A stretch of 64,000 bases of DNA from Brevibacillus parabrevis (GTDB lineage Bacteria; Bacillota; Bacilli; Brevibacillales; Brevibacillaceae). The notes beneath the pieces were generated by a model that searched no databases, had not been told where the DNA came from, and saw only the letters and a list, made by a program, of their open reading frames with translations. Location of the stretch: contig NZ_RHHV01000023.1 in NCBI RefSeq assembly GCF_003710905.1, positions 1-64,000 on the forward strand, read 5' to 3'. The position numbers were made by a program, and so were the translations under genes. The first letter of the stretch is position 1. Every line of letters starts with the position of its first letter. Of this stretch, positions 50,889 to 59,621 are shown one piece after another.

Positions 50889-51695
50889 TTATAAACTTTG
50901 GATTTGTCGATATTGTTGTGGAGATACTCCGACAATGGAACGGAAGTCCCGGATGAAATGCGAGTGGTCGTAATAGCCAAGCGCTATGGACATCTCCAAC
51001 CAGTCGCTCACTACTCCCTGATCAATCAGTTGCGCCGCTTCGTGCAGCCGATACCGCTGAATCACTGATTTCGGGCTGACGCCAACATAACGGTCAAACA
51101 GTCGCTGCATCGTCCGCAACGTCATGTCGGACAGTCGAACAGCATCCTCTACCTTCAGCACATTCCGATCCGCCTGAATCCTTGCGACCAACTGAGAAAT
51201 TTTTTCTACATTCGGATCTTGCTGGGGCAGCCGTTCAATCAGAAACTGCTCGAATCGGTCAACCATTGCCTGATCGTCCGGCAACTGGAGTATTTCTGCT
51301 TCCAGTGCGGCCGTGTCCACCTGGAACACTTCTTCTATAGTAGTAGATGTACCGTATAGCTCCGAAACAGGTTTTTGCCAAAACGGAAAGAATCCCCCTG
51401 GCTTGAATTTTACACCGAATACATGACCTTGACCCGCAAGCATATGGGAGGACGTGGACGGAGCGACTCCGAAAATTCCCGATGCCCCCTGTTCAAAAAC
51501 GAGATTGACGTTGGGGTGGGCCAACACTGTTTGCGAATAAGGAGCTTGTCCGCGCAAATCCCATCTGACTACCCAATAGTGCTGAACGAAGTATCCGATC
51601 TCCTTGCTTGGCTCATACCGTTGCAGCGAAAACTTTTTGCCGCCGAGCACGGCATGCAGCACGCCTTTTGGCAGCATATCCGGATTTTTTTCCAT
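50889..51695 (-). CDS. AraC-family transcriptional regulator
   Basis: A 268-residue regulator. The N-terminal half has the cupin-less sensor type of recent AraC groups (FVQHYWVVRWDLRGQAPYSQTVLAHPNVNLVFE; GVKFKPGGFFPFW), and the C-terminal 100 residues hold two helix-turn-helix units, ending GYYDHSHFIRDFRSIVGVSPQQYRQI. It is divergent from the SRPBCC gene at 51814, its most likely target. Confidence 0.88.
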   Translation of the reverse strand: MEKNPDMLPKGVLHAVLGGKKFSLQRYEPSKEIGYFVQHYWVVRWDLRGQAPYSQTVLAHPNVNLVFEQGASGIFGVAPSTSSHMLAGQGHVFGVKFKPGGFFPFWQKPVSELYGTSTTIEEVFQVDTAALEAEILQLPDDQAMVDRFEQFLIERLPQQDPNVEKISQLVARIQADRNVLKVEDAVRLSDMTLRTMQRLFDRYVGVSPKSVIQRYRLHEAAQLIDQGVVSDWLEMSIALGYYDHSHFIRDFRSIVGVSPQQYRQIQSL

Positions 51696-51813
51696 TTAGT
51701 CCGCCTCCTGTCGCGTTTTTACAATACACCCCTGTTTTGTCTGTCTATACTAAGAGTAGTAGTTGCAGCTGGGGATTACAATTTCAAAATTTATTGATAA
51801 CAGGAGGCACGAC

Positions 51814-52263
51814 ATGGATCATATTTTCAATTTTTACATCGGAGCTACCCCAGAACGCGTATGGCACGTTCTCACTTCGGAAGAGGGAGTCAAAAGCACG
51901 TTTTTCAACTCCGTCATCCGCTCCACTTTTCAAGTCGGTGACGATCTGGCTTATGTCGGGCCTGGAAATGATGGCCCTGAGACAGTCCATGTGTACGGAA
52001 AGGTTCTGGCATTCGAGCCGCAGCAAGTCTTCAGCTTCCTGGAGCATCCTGGCCCGTCTTACCGGCCCAACCACGCTGAACTGCAGAGCCGCGTAACCTT
52101 CAAGCTGGAGCCTGTCGGCGGATGTACACGACTGACCTTGATCAACGACCAATGGACCGAAAATCATCCTTCCAACGCCAACGCGAGTCAAGATTGGCCG
52201 ATGATTCTCTCCAACATCAAGACGTATGCAGAAACAGGAAAAACGTTGGATTTCGGCTACTAA
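51814..52263 (+). CDS. SRPBCC (AHSA1-like) ligand-binding protein
   Basis: A 149-residue START-like protein: FNFYIGATPERVWHVLTSEEGVKSTFF at the start and SRVTFKLEPVGGCTRLTLINDQW later are typical of activator-of-Hsp90-like SRPBCC domains, which bind hydrophobic ligands. The ATG at 51814 follows AGGAGG by six bases. Divergent from the AraC-type regulator; ligand unknown. Confidence 0.82.
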   Translation: MDHIFNFYIGATPERVWHVLTSEEGVKSTFFNSVIRSTFQVGDDLAYVGPGNDGPETVHVYGKVLAFEPQQVFSFLEHPGPSYRPNHAELQSRVTFKLEPVGGCTRLTLINDQWTENHPSNANASQDWPMILSNIKTYAETGKTLDFGY

Positions 52264-52280
52264 GCCGGACAATTTGAAAA

Positions 52281-52330
52281 GGGAACCCCGGAAGCGGCAT
52301 GCCTTGGCACTCTCGCTACCGGGGTTTTTG
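52281..52330. terminator. Terminator of the SRPBCC gene
   Basis: AACCCCGG and CCGGGGTT close a long loop, followed by TTT. It lies between converging genes and may serve both. Confidence 0.7.
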
Positions 52331-52335
52331 GCCTG

Positions 52336-53988
52336 CTACTCGACCATCTCTGCCCACTTCAGATCGATAAAGCCCAGTCCGTCTACCTGTACGCCTCTTA
52401 CCTTGTCGCTTTGCACCCAGACGTCGACATCCGTAAAGAGCGGAATGACTGGCATGGCGTCCATGAAAATTTGCTCGGCTTCCGCAAACAGCTGCTTGCG
52501 CTTCTCCGGGTCACTCTCCAAGGCGGACTGTTTCAAAAGCTCTTTGTAGCGCTCGTCTTCCCAGCCCGTATCGTTGTTTCCGGTCTTCGCGTCGCGGAAC
52601 ATTTCCAAATAGTTGATCGGATCGTTGAAATCGGCATTCCAGCCCAAGCGGCCAATCTCGTAATTCAGTTCATGCAAATCTTGCAAGTGAACCTTAAATT
52701 CTTTGATCGCCAGCTTCACGTCGATGCCGAGATTGCGTTTCCACTGATCCTGCATGGCTTCCGCGATTTTTTTGTGTCTGTCTGTCGGGTTGTAGGACAT
52801 CGTAATCGTGGGCAAGGTGGTCACACCCAGCTCTTGCATGCCTTCCGCCAGCAGCTTTTTCGCTGTCTCGACATCGTTGTCGCGGAAGTAGCCCTCCGGT
52901 TTGATAATCATCGATTGAGGCAGCATTCCCATCGTCGGCACTTGTCCAACCTGCGTGATGTTGTCCACGATGCTTTGGCGATCGACCGCATAGGCCAACG
53001 CTTTGCGGATTTTCGCATTTTTCAGCGGCCCTTTGGTCGTATTGATTTTGTACCAATACATCGTCGCTTTCGGATGAACGACCAGCTTGCCGGCTTCCTT
53101 CAAAGACGGGATCGCATCAGTCGGCAAACCGCCAAGCGGTTGACCAGCCCAGTCCAGCTCGTTGTTATCAAACATGGACAGCGCTGTATTGTCATCCTCA
53201 ATCATGGCAAATTCGATTCGGTCGAGTTTGACAGCATCTTTATCCCAGTAGTTTTCGTTCTTTTCCAATACAATCTTGCTCTTGTGCTCCCAGCCCGTCA
53301 TTTTGAACGGACCGTTGCTAACGTGTGTTGCTGCTTCATTCGCCCAGTTCGGATTGGCTTCTGCCACTTTTTTGTCTACAGGATAATAGGTGTAAAAGGC
53401 CGTCAATTCCAGGAAAAATGGTGTCGGGTTTTCTAGCGTGACTTCAAGCGTTTTGTCATCAAGAGCTTTTACCCCCAGCTCGGTTGCTTGCGCCTTGCCC
53501 GTATGCACCTTTTCCGCATTTTTGATGTAGTATAGCTGGTACGCATATTCGGCACCCAGCTTCGGATTGAGCACACGCTTCCAGGCATACTCGAAGTCGT
53601 GCGCTGTCACCGGATCGCCGTTACTCCACTTCGAGTCGCGAATCGTAAACGTGTACACGCGCTTGTCGTCGGATATTTTCACGTCCGACGCAACCGAGTT
53701 CATCGGCTTGGCGTCTTTGTCTAATCTGGTCAAGCCGTCAAAAGTAGCACGAACGACCGCGCCTGACGTAGCATCCTTGGCAAGCCCAGGGTCCGCCGTC
53801 GAAGGCTCGCTTGTCAGGTTGGCCCTGAACACTTGCGGCTTGCCAGCGCTCGCCGTCTGCTTGGCTTCTCCTGCCTTTTGCTCGGCAGGTGCAGAAGGCG
53901 GAGCGGCGGCCTGATTCCCGGAACATCCTGCCAAAATACTTCCAGCCACAAGCGACACGCCGAAAAGTAGTTTGAATGTTTTGTTCAT
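52336..53988 (-). CDS. Oligopeptide-binding lipoprotein (OppA paralogue 4)
   Basis: A 550-residue lipoprotein with lipobox LAGC near residue 22 and an Ala/Pro/Lys-rich tether. Family core: RANLTSEPSTADPGLAKDATSGAV, WSNGDPVTAHDFEYAWKRVLNPK, GWNADFNDPINYLEMFRDAKTGNND. I start at the ATG at 53988 (AAGGGG upstream) rather than the upstream one without a ribosome site. It is the most diverged of the four and lies beyond the regulator pair. A CodY-like 15-mer lies at 54081-54095. Confidence 0.93.
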   Translation of the reverse strand: MNKTFKLLFGVSLVAGSILAGCSGNQAAAPPSAPAEQKAGEAKQTASAGKPQVFRANLTSEPSTADPGLAKDATSGAVVRATFDGLTRLDKDAKPMNSVASDVKISDDKRVYTFTIRDSKWSNGDPVTAHDFEYAWKRVLNPKLGAEYAYQLYYIKNAEKVHTGKAQATELGVKALDDKTLEVTLENPTPFFLELTAFYTYYPVDKKVAEANPNWANEAATHVSNGPFKMTGWEHKSKIVLEKNENYWDKDAVKLDRIEFAMIEDDNTALSMFDNNELDWAGQPLGGLPTDAIPSLKEAGKLVVHPKATMYWYKINTTKGPLKNAKIRKALAYAVDRQSIVDNITQVGQVPTMGMLPQSMIIKPEGYFRDNDVETAKKLLAEGMQELGVTTLPTITMSYNPTDRHKKIAEAMQDQWKRNLGIDVKLAIKEFKVHLQDLHELNYEIGRLGWNADFNDPINYLEMFRDAKTGNNDTGWEDERYKELLKQSALESDPEKRKQLFAEAEQIFMDAMPVIPLFTDVDVWVQSDKVRGVQVDGLGFIDLKWAEMVE

Positions 53989-54080
53989 CTGAATTTTCCC
54001 CTTTATCAATTTTTTCTATCGCCACCACAATATACTCGACAAAAATCGTCTTGAGAATGGGGTTCGGTGAGATTTAATTA

Positions 54081-54095
54081 AATTTTACGAATATT
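54081..54095. promoter_or_regulatory. CodY-like site upstream of OppA paralogue 4
   Basis: The 15-mer differs from the CodY consensus AATTTTCWGAAAATT at three positions. It sits about 95 bp before the start codon. Suggestive of repression in amino-acid-rich conditions. Confidence 0.35.
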
Positions 54096-54111
54096 TATAC
54101 TTTTATAAATG

Positions 54112-54154
54112 AAAATAAACCCAACCAGCCACACGGGCCAAATTGGGTTTATTT
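54112..54154 (-). terminator. Terminator of metNPQ
   Basis: AATAAACCCAA and TTGGGTTTATT form an 11-pair stem; the minus-strand tail is U-rich. It starts 25 bp past the metQ stop. Confidence 0.8.
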
Positions 54155-54178
54155 GTTGATTCATCAATTAGCTGTTCC

Positions 54179-55021
54179 TTAGAATGCAGGAACGATGGAA
54201 CCTTTGTATTCATCTTCAATGAACTTTTTCACTTCTGGGCTGTTCAGTTCTTTCGCCAGCTTTTGGATCGCTTCGGAATCTTTGTTGTCTGGACGAGCTA
54301 CCAGGAAGTTCGCATATGGAGACTCTTTGTCTTCAAGGAAGAGAGCGTCTTTTGTCGGCACCAGTTTTGCTTCGAGTGCGTAGTTGGTGTTGATCAGCGC
54401 CAGGTCAACTTCTTCCAGGACGCGTGGCAGCATAGCAGCTTCTACTTCTTTGAACTTCAGGTTTTTCTTGTTTTCTACAACGTCTTTTACCGTTCCGCTG
54501 ATGCCAGCGCCTTCTTTGAGCTTGATCACGCCGTTTTTCTCCAACAGTGCGAGCGCGCGTCCGCTATTGGTCGGGTCGTTTGGCAAAGCAATGGTCGCGC
54601 CTTCTGCCAGCTCGTCAACGGATTTTACTTTTTTGCTGTAAGCACCGAAAGGCTCGATGTGCACGGCGATTACTGGCTGCAAGTCCATGTTTTGACCTTT
54701 ATTGAACTCTTCCAGGTAAGGCTTGTGCTGGAAGAAGTTTGCGTCCAGTTGCTTTTCATTCAGTTGTACGTTTGGTTGTACGTAATCGGTAAACTCTTTC
54801 ACTTCCAGGTTAACACCTTGTTCTTTCAGCTTTGGAGCGATGAACTTCAAAATGGCTGCGTGTGGAACCGGAGAAGCGCCTACTTTCAACGTTACTTCTT
54901 GCTGTTGTCCGCCTTGTGCGCCGCCTTCAGTTGGAGTTGGAGCTGTTTCCGTTTTGCTTCCGCACGCTGCCAAGGAAAATGCCAATACGGTAGAAAGTAC
55001 AGATACGACTAATTTTTTCAT
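54179..55021 (-). CDS. metQ: Methionine-binding lipoprotein MetQ
   Basis: A 280-residue NlpA-family lipoprotein, lipobox LAAC (Cys20). The family core is VGASPVPHAAILKFIAPKLKEQGVNLEVKEFTDYVQPN, then DANFFQHKPYLEEFNK and IALPNDPTNSGRALALLE. It binds methionine (also D-Met or sulfoxides in relatives) for MetNP. Last gene of an S-box operon. Confidence 0.95.
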   Translation of the reverse strand: MKKLVVSVLSTVLAFSLAACGSKTETAPTPTEGGAQGGQQQEVTLKVGASPVPHAAILKFIAPKLKEQGVNLEVKEFTDYVQPNVQLNEKQLDANFFQHKPYLEEFNKGQNMDLQPVIAVHIEPFGAYSKKVKSVDELAEGATIALPNDPTNSGRALALLEKNGVIKLKEGAGISGTVKDVVENKKNLKFKEVEAAMLPRVLEEVDLALINTNYALEAKLVPTKDALFLEDKESPYANFLVARPDNKDSEAIQKLAKELNSPEVKKFIEDEYKGSIVPAF

Positions 55022-55077
55022 AAATGATTTCCCCCTATTTTTTGGTCTGTGTTCTGCAAAGCTTATATGGAAAGACC

Positions 55078-55743
55078 TTACTTGCGGCTGAATCGCATAA
55101 CCAGGCGATCCCCCAGCGACTGCAAGATCTGGACCAACACGAGCAAAATAATCACTGTAACAATCATGACATCTGTCTGGAAGCGTTGGTAGCCGTAGCG
55201 GATTGCCAAATCTCCCAGCCCGCCGCCGCCGATTACGCCGGACATCGCGGTGTAAGAGACGAGGGCAACTGTCGTGATCGTAATCCCGGCCACCAGACCT
55301 GGACGCGATTCAGGAAGCAGCACGTTCCAGATGATTTGCCAGTTGGAGGCTCCCATCGACTGAGCAGCTTCGATGACTCCTCGATCCACCTCTCTCAGAG
55401 AGGTTTCCACCAGCCGCGCAAAAAACGGGGCTGCACCGATGACGAGCGGCGGAATCGCTCCGAGTACCCCGAGTGAAGTACCCACAATTACTTTTGTCAC
55501 AGGAATCAGCAAGATCATCAAAATGATAAACGGTACAGAACGCAGTATATTGACAACGAATGAGGCAATCGCATAAAACACCTGGTTTTGCAAAAGCTGT
55601 CCGCGAGAAGTCAGGAACAAAATAATCCCCAGCGGCAAACCAATCAGGATGGTAAACAGTGTCGAGAAGCCAAGCATCGTCAGCGTATCTATTGTTCCCT
55701 CGGCGATCTCCGACCAATCCACATTTTCCAAAGTCCAGTCCAT
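55078..55743 (-). CDS. metP: Methionine ABC transporter permease MetP (MetI)
   Basis: A 221-residue permease with five hydrophobic segments. The EAA loop is REVDRGVIEAAQSMGASNWQIIWNVLLPESRPGLVAG. Its ATG directly follows the metN stop, so the ATPase and permease are coupled. Confidence 0.94.
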   Translation of the reverse strand: MDWTLENVDWSEIAEGTIDTLTMLGFSTLFTILIGLPLGIILFLTSRGQLLQNQVFYAIASFVVNILRSVPFIILMILLIPVTKVIVGTSLGVLGAIPPLVIGAAPFFARLVETSLREVDRGVIEAAQSMGASNWQIIWNVLLPESRPGLVAGITITTVALVSYTAMSGVIGGGGLGDLAIRYGYQRFQTDVMIVTVIILLVLVQILQSLGDRLVMRFSRK

Positions 55744-56757
55744 CTATATCACCTCTACTTCCAAGCCACGCTGACGCAACGTCTCGATGGTTTTTTCGTT
55801 TTGACGGACATCGCCTTCCAGCTCGACGACCAGTTGGCCGTACGGCGTATCCTTCATGCGGGAAATCGTTCCTTGCAAGATGCTGAACACCGTGCCTGTT
55901 TCTTGCATCGTCTGGAACAAGATCGGCTGGTACGTCTTTTCCCCCAGGAATGTGACGCGGGCAATCGTGCGGTTTCCTGCCGCCTTTTCGTGCGCGACTG
56001 CTTCCCGCAGCTCGCTGGAATCGGCCACCTGCTCGACAAATTCCTGTGTCGTCGGATGCTGTGGCTTGAGAAACACGTCCAGAACCTCGCCCGACTCGAC
56101 AATTTTTCCGCCATCGATGACGCCTACGCGGTCGCAGATGGAACGGATCACGTGCATTTCGTGCGTGATCAGCACGATGGTCAACCCCAGTTTGCGGTTG
56201 ATATCGAGCAAGAGCGCGAGAATCGAGTTCGTCGTCTGCGGATCGAGGGCGGAAGTCGCTTCGTCGCACAGCAACACTTTCGGATCATTGGCCAGCGCTC
56301 GGGCGATGCCTACGCGCTGCTTCTGACCGCCGGACAATTGCGACGGGTACTTGTCCCGATGCGCTTCCAGCCCGACCAGTTTGAGCAGCTCGTCCACTTT
56401 TTTCTGGATTTCAGCCTTCGAGCGATTGGCGAGCTTGAGCGGGAAAGCGACATTCTCGCCTACGGTCGCGGAAGACAACAGGTTAAAGTGTTGGAAAATC
56501 ATCCCGATCTGGCGGCGCTTTTCCTGAAGCTTGCTGTCATCGAGCTTGGTCAAATCCACTCCGTCGACAACGACTTGTCCTGACGTAGGGCGCTCCAACA
56601 GGTTGATGCAACGAATCAGGGTACTTTTCCCCGCACCGGAATGCCCGATGATCCCGTAAATTTCCCCTTTATCTATGGAAAGGTCAATCCCGAGCAATGC
56701 CGGAATCGTCTTGCCTTGTACTTGATAGCTTTTATGCAGTTGTTGCAATTGAATCAA
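55744..56757 (-). CDS. metN: Methionine ABC transporter ATP-binding protein MetN
   Basis: A 337-residue ATPase with Walker A IIGHSGAGKSTLIRCINLLERP, signature QLSGGQKQRVGIARAL, Walker B VLLCDEATSALDPQTT and a C-terminal NIL (ACT-like) domain from about 255 that senses methionine. I start at the TTG at 56757: GGAGGTGG lies six bases upstream and the family begins (M)IxL. A frame open to 56874 runs through the riboswitch terminator and is not used. Confidence 0.94.
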   Translation of the reverse strand: MIQLQQLHKSYQVQGKTIPALLGIDLSIDKGEIYGIIGHSGAGKSTLIRCINLLERPTSGQVVVDGVDLTKLDDSKLQEKRRQIGMIFQHFNLLSSATVGENVAFPLKLANRSKAEIQKKVDELLKLVGLEAHRDKYPSQLSGGQKQRVGIARALANDPKVLLCDEATSALDPQTTNSILALLLDINRKLGLTIVLITHEMHVIRSICDRVGVIDGGKIVESGEVLDVFLKPQHPTTQEFVEQVADSSELREAVAHEKAAGNRTIARVTFLGEKTYQPILFQTMQETGTVFSILQGTISRMKDTPYGQLVVELEGDVRQNEKTIETLRQRGLEVEVI

Positions 56758-56797
56758 CGCATCCACCTCCCAGCAAAATCTGTCTACATGCCTTGTG

Positions 56798-56838
56798 AAA
56801 AACAGAAAGCCCCTTTTTTCATAAACGAAAAAGGGGCT
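56798..56838 (-). terminator. Riboswitch expression-platform terminator
   Basis: AGCCCCTTTTTTC and GAAAAAGGGGCT form a strong stem followed on the minus strand by a U-rich tail, between the SAM aptamer and metN. Formed when SAM is bound, by analogy with other S-boxes. Confidence 0.85.
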
Positions 56839-56866
56839 GCAACGCATGTATACGTTCGCATCCACC

Positions 56867-56988
56867 CTTCTCATCTATCAAGATCCAACCAATCTTGTAG
56901 GAATTGGCACCGCGACGCTCATTTTCGAAAAAATGAACCGGTTGCCGGGCTTCATCGGGCCTGTCCCTCCGCCTCTCTTGATAAGAAA
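56867..56988 (-). promoter_or_regulatory. SAM-I (S-box) riboswitch aptamer controlling metNPQ
   Basis: On the minus strand the conserved S-box blocks occur in order: CTTATCAAGAGAGGCGGAGG, GATGAAGCCCGGCAACCGG, GGTGCCAATTCC, and a closing GATAGATGAGAAG that pairs with the 5' end. The kink-turn and pseudoknot elements are recognisable. With the terminator at 56798-56838 it would stop transcription at high SAM. Confidence 0.95.
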
Positions 56989-57039
56989 GATTTCCACGTA
57001 TATTATGTTCGTTTTTCATATTTTCATGATACAAACCGG

Positions 57040-57069
57040 ATTATATCCTTTTTGAAAATATCCCGTCAA
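57040..57069 (-). promoter_or_regulatory. Sigma-A promoter of the metNPQ leader
   Basis: On the minus strand TTGACG (57064-57069), 18 bp, a perfect TATAAT (57040-57045). Transcription would start about 45 nt before the S-box. Confidence 0.75.
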
Positions 57070-57092
57070 TAGCAATCCCAGGAAAAACTTTT

Positions 57093-57449
57093 TTAATCCA
57101 TCACTCCGTTGCGGATAATGGTTGCCTGAACATGAAAACGAAAAGACGCCTGCCGAAAATTTTTTCTCCAGTCGCGGTTCGTCATCTCTTTCAATCCCCT
57201 CTGCTGGGCGCGATAGACGATGCCAAATCCTGCCGGATCGACGTCCAGTTGCTGCAATTTTTTGACGACTTTTTGCAGTTCTTTCTCGATTTCCTTTTCC
57301 AATGCGTCCTCCATCGTTTTCATCATTTTGCTGTAACGGGAGGAGATGCTGCCAATGCCTTTTTTCGCAAAGTGCTCATTGTACAATGCCACCCGTATTT
57401 GCCCGCCTAAAAGTTTTTTGTCTGATTGCAAATTCGCCTTGTCCCGCAT
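57093..57449 (-). pseudogene. Remnant of a Ger(x)C-family spore germination protein
   Basis: The 118-residue open frame matches only the C-terminal part of GerAC/GerKC-type germinant-receptor lipoproteins: DALEKEIEKELQKVVKKLQQLDVDPAGFG, then DWRKNF and ATIIRNG. Full proteins are about 370-400 residues with a lipobox, and gerA/gerB partners are usual; none of these is present. Coding-like sequence continues upstream to about 57620 in other frames, as if frameshifted. Classed as a decayed 3' fragment; whether it is translated is unclear. Confidence 0.55.
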
Positions 57450-57659
57450 GCCCTTGCTCGTTTCCCCAGTCCCAAGTGCCTTTCGACATGATCGATATTC
57501 AGTCTATCCTGATCGATTTCCCTCAGCTTCGGAATAAGCTCGCTGTACACGACTTTGGCATCCGCCATGCGAAAACCATCTATGCAGGAACTCCTGGTCC
57601 ATCTCATTCACCCCAATGTGCCTGTACTGTAGAAAATCATGGATAGTGTGCCCAAATAT

Positions 57660-57693
57660 GCAAAAAAACAGCACGCTACATTCGCGTGCTGTC
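57660..57693 (-). terminator. Terminator of the LCP gene
   Basis: ACAGCACGC and GCGTGCTGT form a nine-pair stem with a U-run on the minus strand; it overlaps the last codons of the LCP gene. Confidence 0.85.
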
Positions 57694-58689
57694 TTTGCTG
57701 TCTGTACTGTCGTCTGTTTTGTTGTCCTCTTGTTGCATCGTTTCAGTCGGCGGCTCAAGCTTTTCCTGAATGAACGACTGAATCTGGTCTACGTCGGGAA
57801 TGAGCACGGCTCCTGCCTTGTGCGATTCCCGGAACATTCCCATCGGCGGCAGCTGATAGTTGCCCGGTTGCATCGTATCGAGCTTCAAGCCGAGCGCGGA
57901 CAGCTTCAGCATGTCCATGGAGCTGATGTTCGTCTGGATGTACGGCGCCACTTGTTTGAGGATGGACGGCAACTGGATCAGGGATGTGCCGCTCTTCATC
58001 TGGCTCGCTACAGCGGCGAGCAATTTGCGCTGACGCTCGGTGCGCGTATAGTCGGATGTGGCGTCATGGCGGAAACGGACGTACTGCAACGCCTTGTTGC
58101 CATCCAACTGCTGCACACCTTTTTTCAGATTGATATCGTAGACGCCTTTATCTGTCGGGTCATGGTAATACATGTTTTTCTCTACGTCGATCTCGACGCC
58201 GCCCACCGCGTCGATCAGCGCCTTGAAGCCTTCGAAATCGGTAATGACGTAGCGATCCACAGGAAGTCCGGTAAACTGGCTGACCGTCTTCATCGCCAGC
58301 TCAGGCCCGCCGTCTACAATCGCCGAGTTGATACGCGAGCTGCCATTTCCGGGAATGTCCACATACGTATCCCGCAAAATGGAGAACAGATCGTAACGCT
58401 TGGATGCCGGGTCGATACTGACCAGCATCATGGAGTCGGAACGGGGAAGCCCGTTATTTTTCATTCCCCTGCGATCCACACCCATCAGCAAGATGTTCAC
58501 ACGCTCTTGACCATCCCACTCGGGTATCTCCGCCGCTTTCGTTGCGGCTCCGCCATCCGGCGGGGCAGGTGTAACAACATTAGGAGCCTGGATATTTTGA
58601 GCAAACTCATAAAAGGAGTATCCGTAATAACCCGCTGTCGTGGCAATCACGACAAGCATCAGGAGCAACACTCGTTTCCATATTCGCAT
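57676..58689 (-). CDS. LytR-CpsA-Psr family wall teichoic acid/glycopolymer transferase
   Basis: A 337-residue membrane-anchored enzyme that attaches glycopolymers to peptidoglycan. One N-terminal TM helix (5-25), then the LCP domain: NILLMGVDRRGMKNNGLPRSDSMMLVS, the conserved Arg/Asp segments FSILRDTYVDIPG and INSAI, GGVEIDVEKNMYYHD and ALQYVRFRHD...DYTRTERQRK. The tail is acidic and Ser/Asp-rich. AAGGTGGAG lies upstream of the ATG. Stands alone; divergent from the disrupted MFS gene. Confidence 0.92.
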   Translation of the reverse strand: MRIWKRVLLLMLVVIATTAGYYGYSFYEFAQNIQAPNVVTPAPPDGGAATKAAEIPEWDGQERVNILLMGVDRRGMKNNGLPRSDSMMLVSIDPASKRYDLFSILRDTYVDIPGNGSSRINSAIVDGGPELAMKTVSQFTGLPVDRYVITDFEGFKALIDAVGGVEIDVEKNMYYHDPTDKGVYDINLKKGVQQLDGNKALQYVRFRHDATSDYTRTERQRKLLAAVASQMKSGTSLIQLPSILKQVAPYIQTNISSMDMLKLSALGLKLDTMQPGNYQLPPMGMFRESHKAGAVLIPDVDQIQSFIQEKLEPPTETMQQEDNKTDDSTDSKDSTRM

Positions 58690-59433
58690 AAAGAACTACT
58701 CCACCTTTTATTCTCTGTATCTACTTGAACTCATCTCACCACTTGTTTAGTATACTCGAATCTTTACAATGTGGAGCAGCCTTTATTTGGGTAGCTTAAC
58801 TTTTTATACTTTAACGTTTACAAAATTTGCAATATTCTTTATACTACCTTCATACTCGTTTCCAAGGGGTGACTTGTCGTGCTTTCTCCATCCGTATTTT
58901 TTCAGCGTTACCCGCAGGAAGCCCTGTTTTTTCTCGTTGCAAGCTTTATCAATTCTGCTGGCAGCGCTTTCATGTGGCCGTTGACTACTTTGTACGTACA
59001 TACGATTCTCCAACGCTCCATGACCGAAGCCGGCTTTGTTTTGATGGTCCAGTCTTTGGCGGGCATTGCCGGGCAATTCGTCGGCGGCTCCCTGTTTCAC
59101 CGCTTGGGCGCCAAGCGTCTCATCGTGGGAGCGCTGCTTTTTCAAGGATTGATTCAGCTGTCCATTCCGTTCATCAGCAGCTGGCCCGTCTATCTCGTGC
59201 TCATGACCTGTTTGGGCTTTACTTTCAACCTTTCTTTTCCGGCGATCCAGGCATTTATTGGCTTTCGCTGGAAGGAGCAGCGCCGAGAGCTGTTTAACAT
59301 CGTCTACGTAGGCAACAATCTCGGCATGGCGATCGGCACTTCGCTTGCCGGGGTCATCGCTACCTTTTCCTTTCAGTTGACCTTTTTGTTCAACAGTACG
59401 AGCACGCTGTTGTTTGCGCTGTTCTTCTTCCTT

Positions 59434-59441
59434 TTATGAAA
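59434..59441 (+). repeat. Left target-site duplication
   Basis: TTATGAAA directly left of the inserted element; the same eight bases recur at 59614-59621. Confidence 0.75.
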
Positions 59442-59613
59442 CGCTCTTTTCTAAGAAATTGTTGCTTTTAGAAAAGCCGTGAGTTGCTTGATATTTATAG
59501 TACCAAGCGAAGCGTGCATTCACGGTAAATGGAAATCCTATAGACTTCCTGATTTTCATTATAGAGCACACGTTTCCACAACAGCAATAGCAACAAAATT
59601 TGCGAAAAGAGCC
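59442..59613. mobile_element. MITE-like element inserted in the MFS gene
   Basis: A 172-bp A/T-rich element without a coding frame. Its 24-bp ends are imperfect inverted repeats (18 of 24 match; outermost common core GCTCTTTTC and inner TTGTTGC). It is flanked by direct repeats TTATGAAA. The end sequence and 8-bp duplication remind me of ISL3-family elements, which would supply the transposase; that assignment needs a database check. Confidence 0.75.
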
Positions 59614-59621
59614 TTATGAAA
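59614..59621 (+). repeat. Right target-site duplication
   Basis: TTATGAAA directly right of the element, matching 59434-59441. Confidence 0.75.

Noticed and set aside
55744..56874. Longer metN starting at 56874
   Set aside because: The extra 39 codons would be read from the riboswitch terminator and aptamer; a good ribosome site supports 56757.
57504..57758. An 84-codon minus-strand frame overlapping the LCP 3' end
   Set aside because: It crosses the LCP terminator and shows no family; the part beyond 57504 is better explained as frameshifted remnant.
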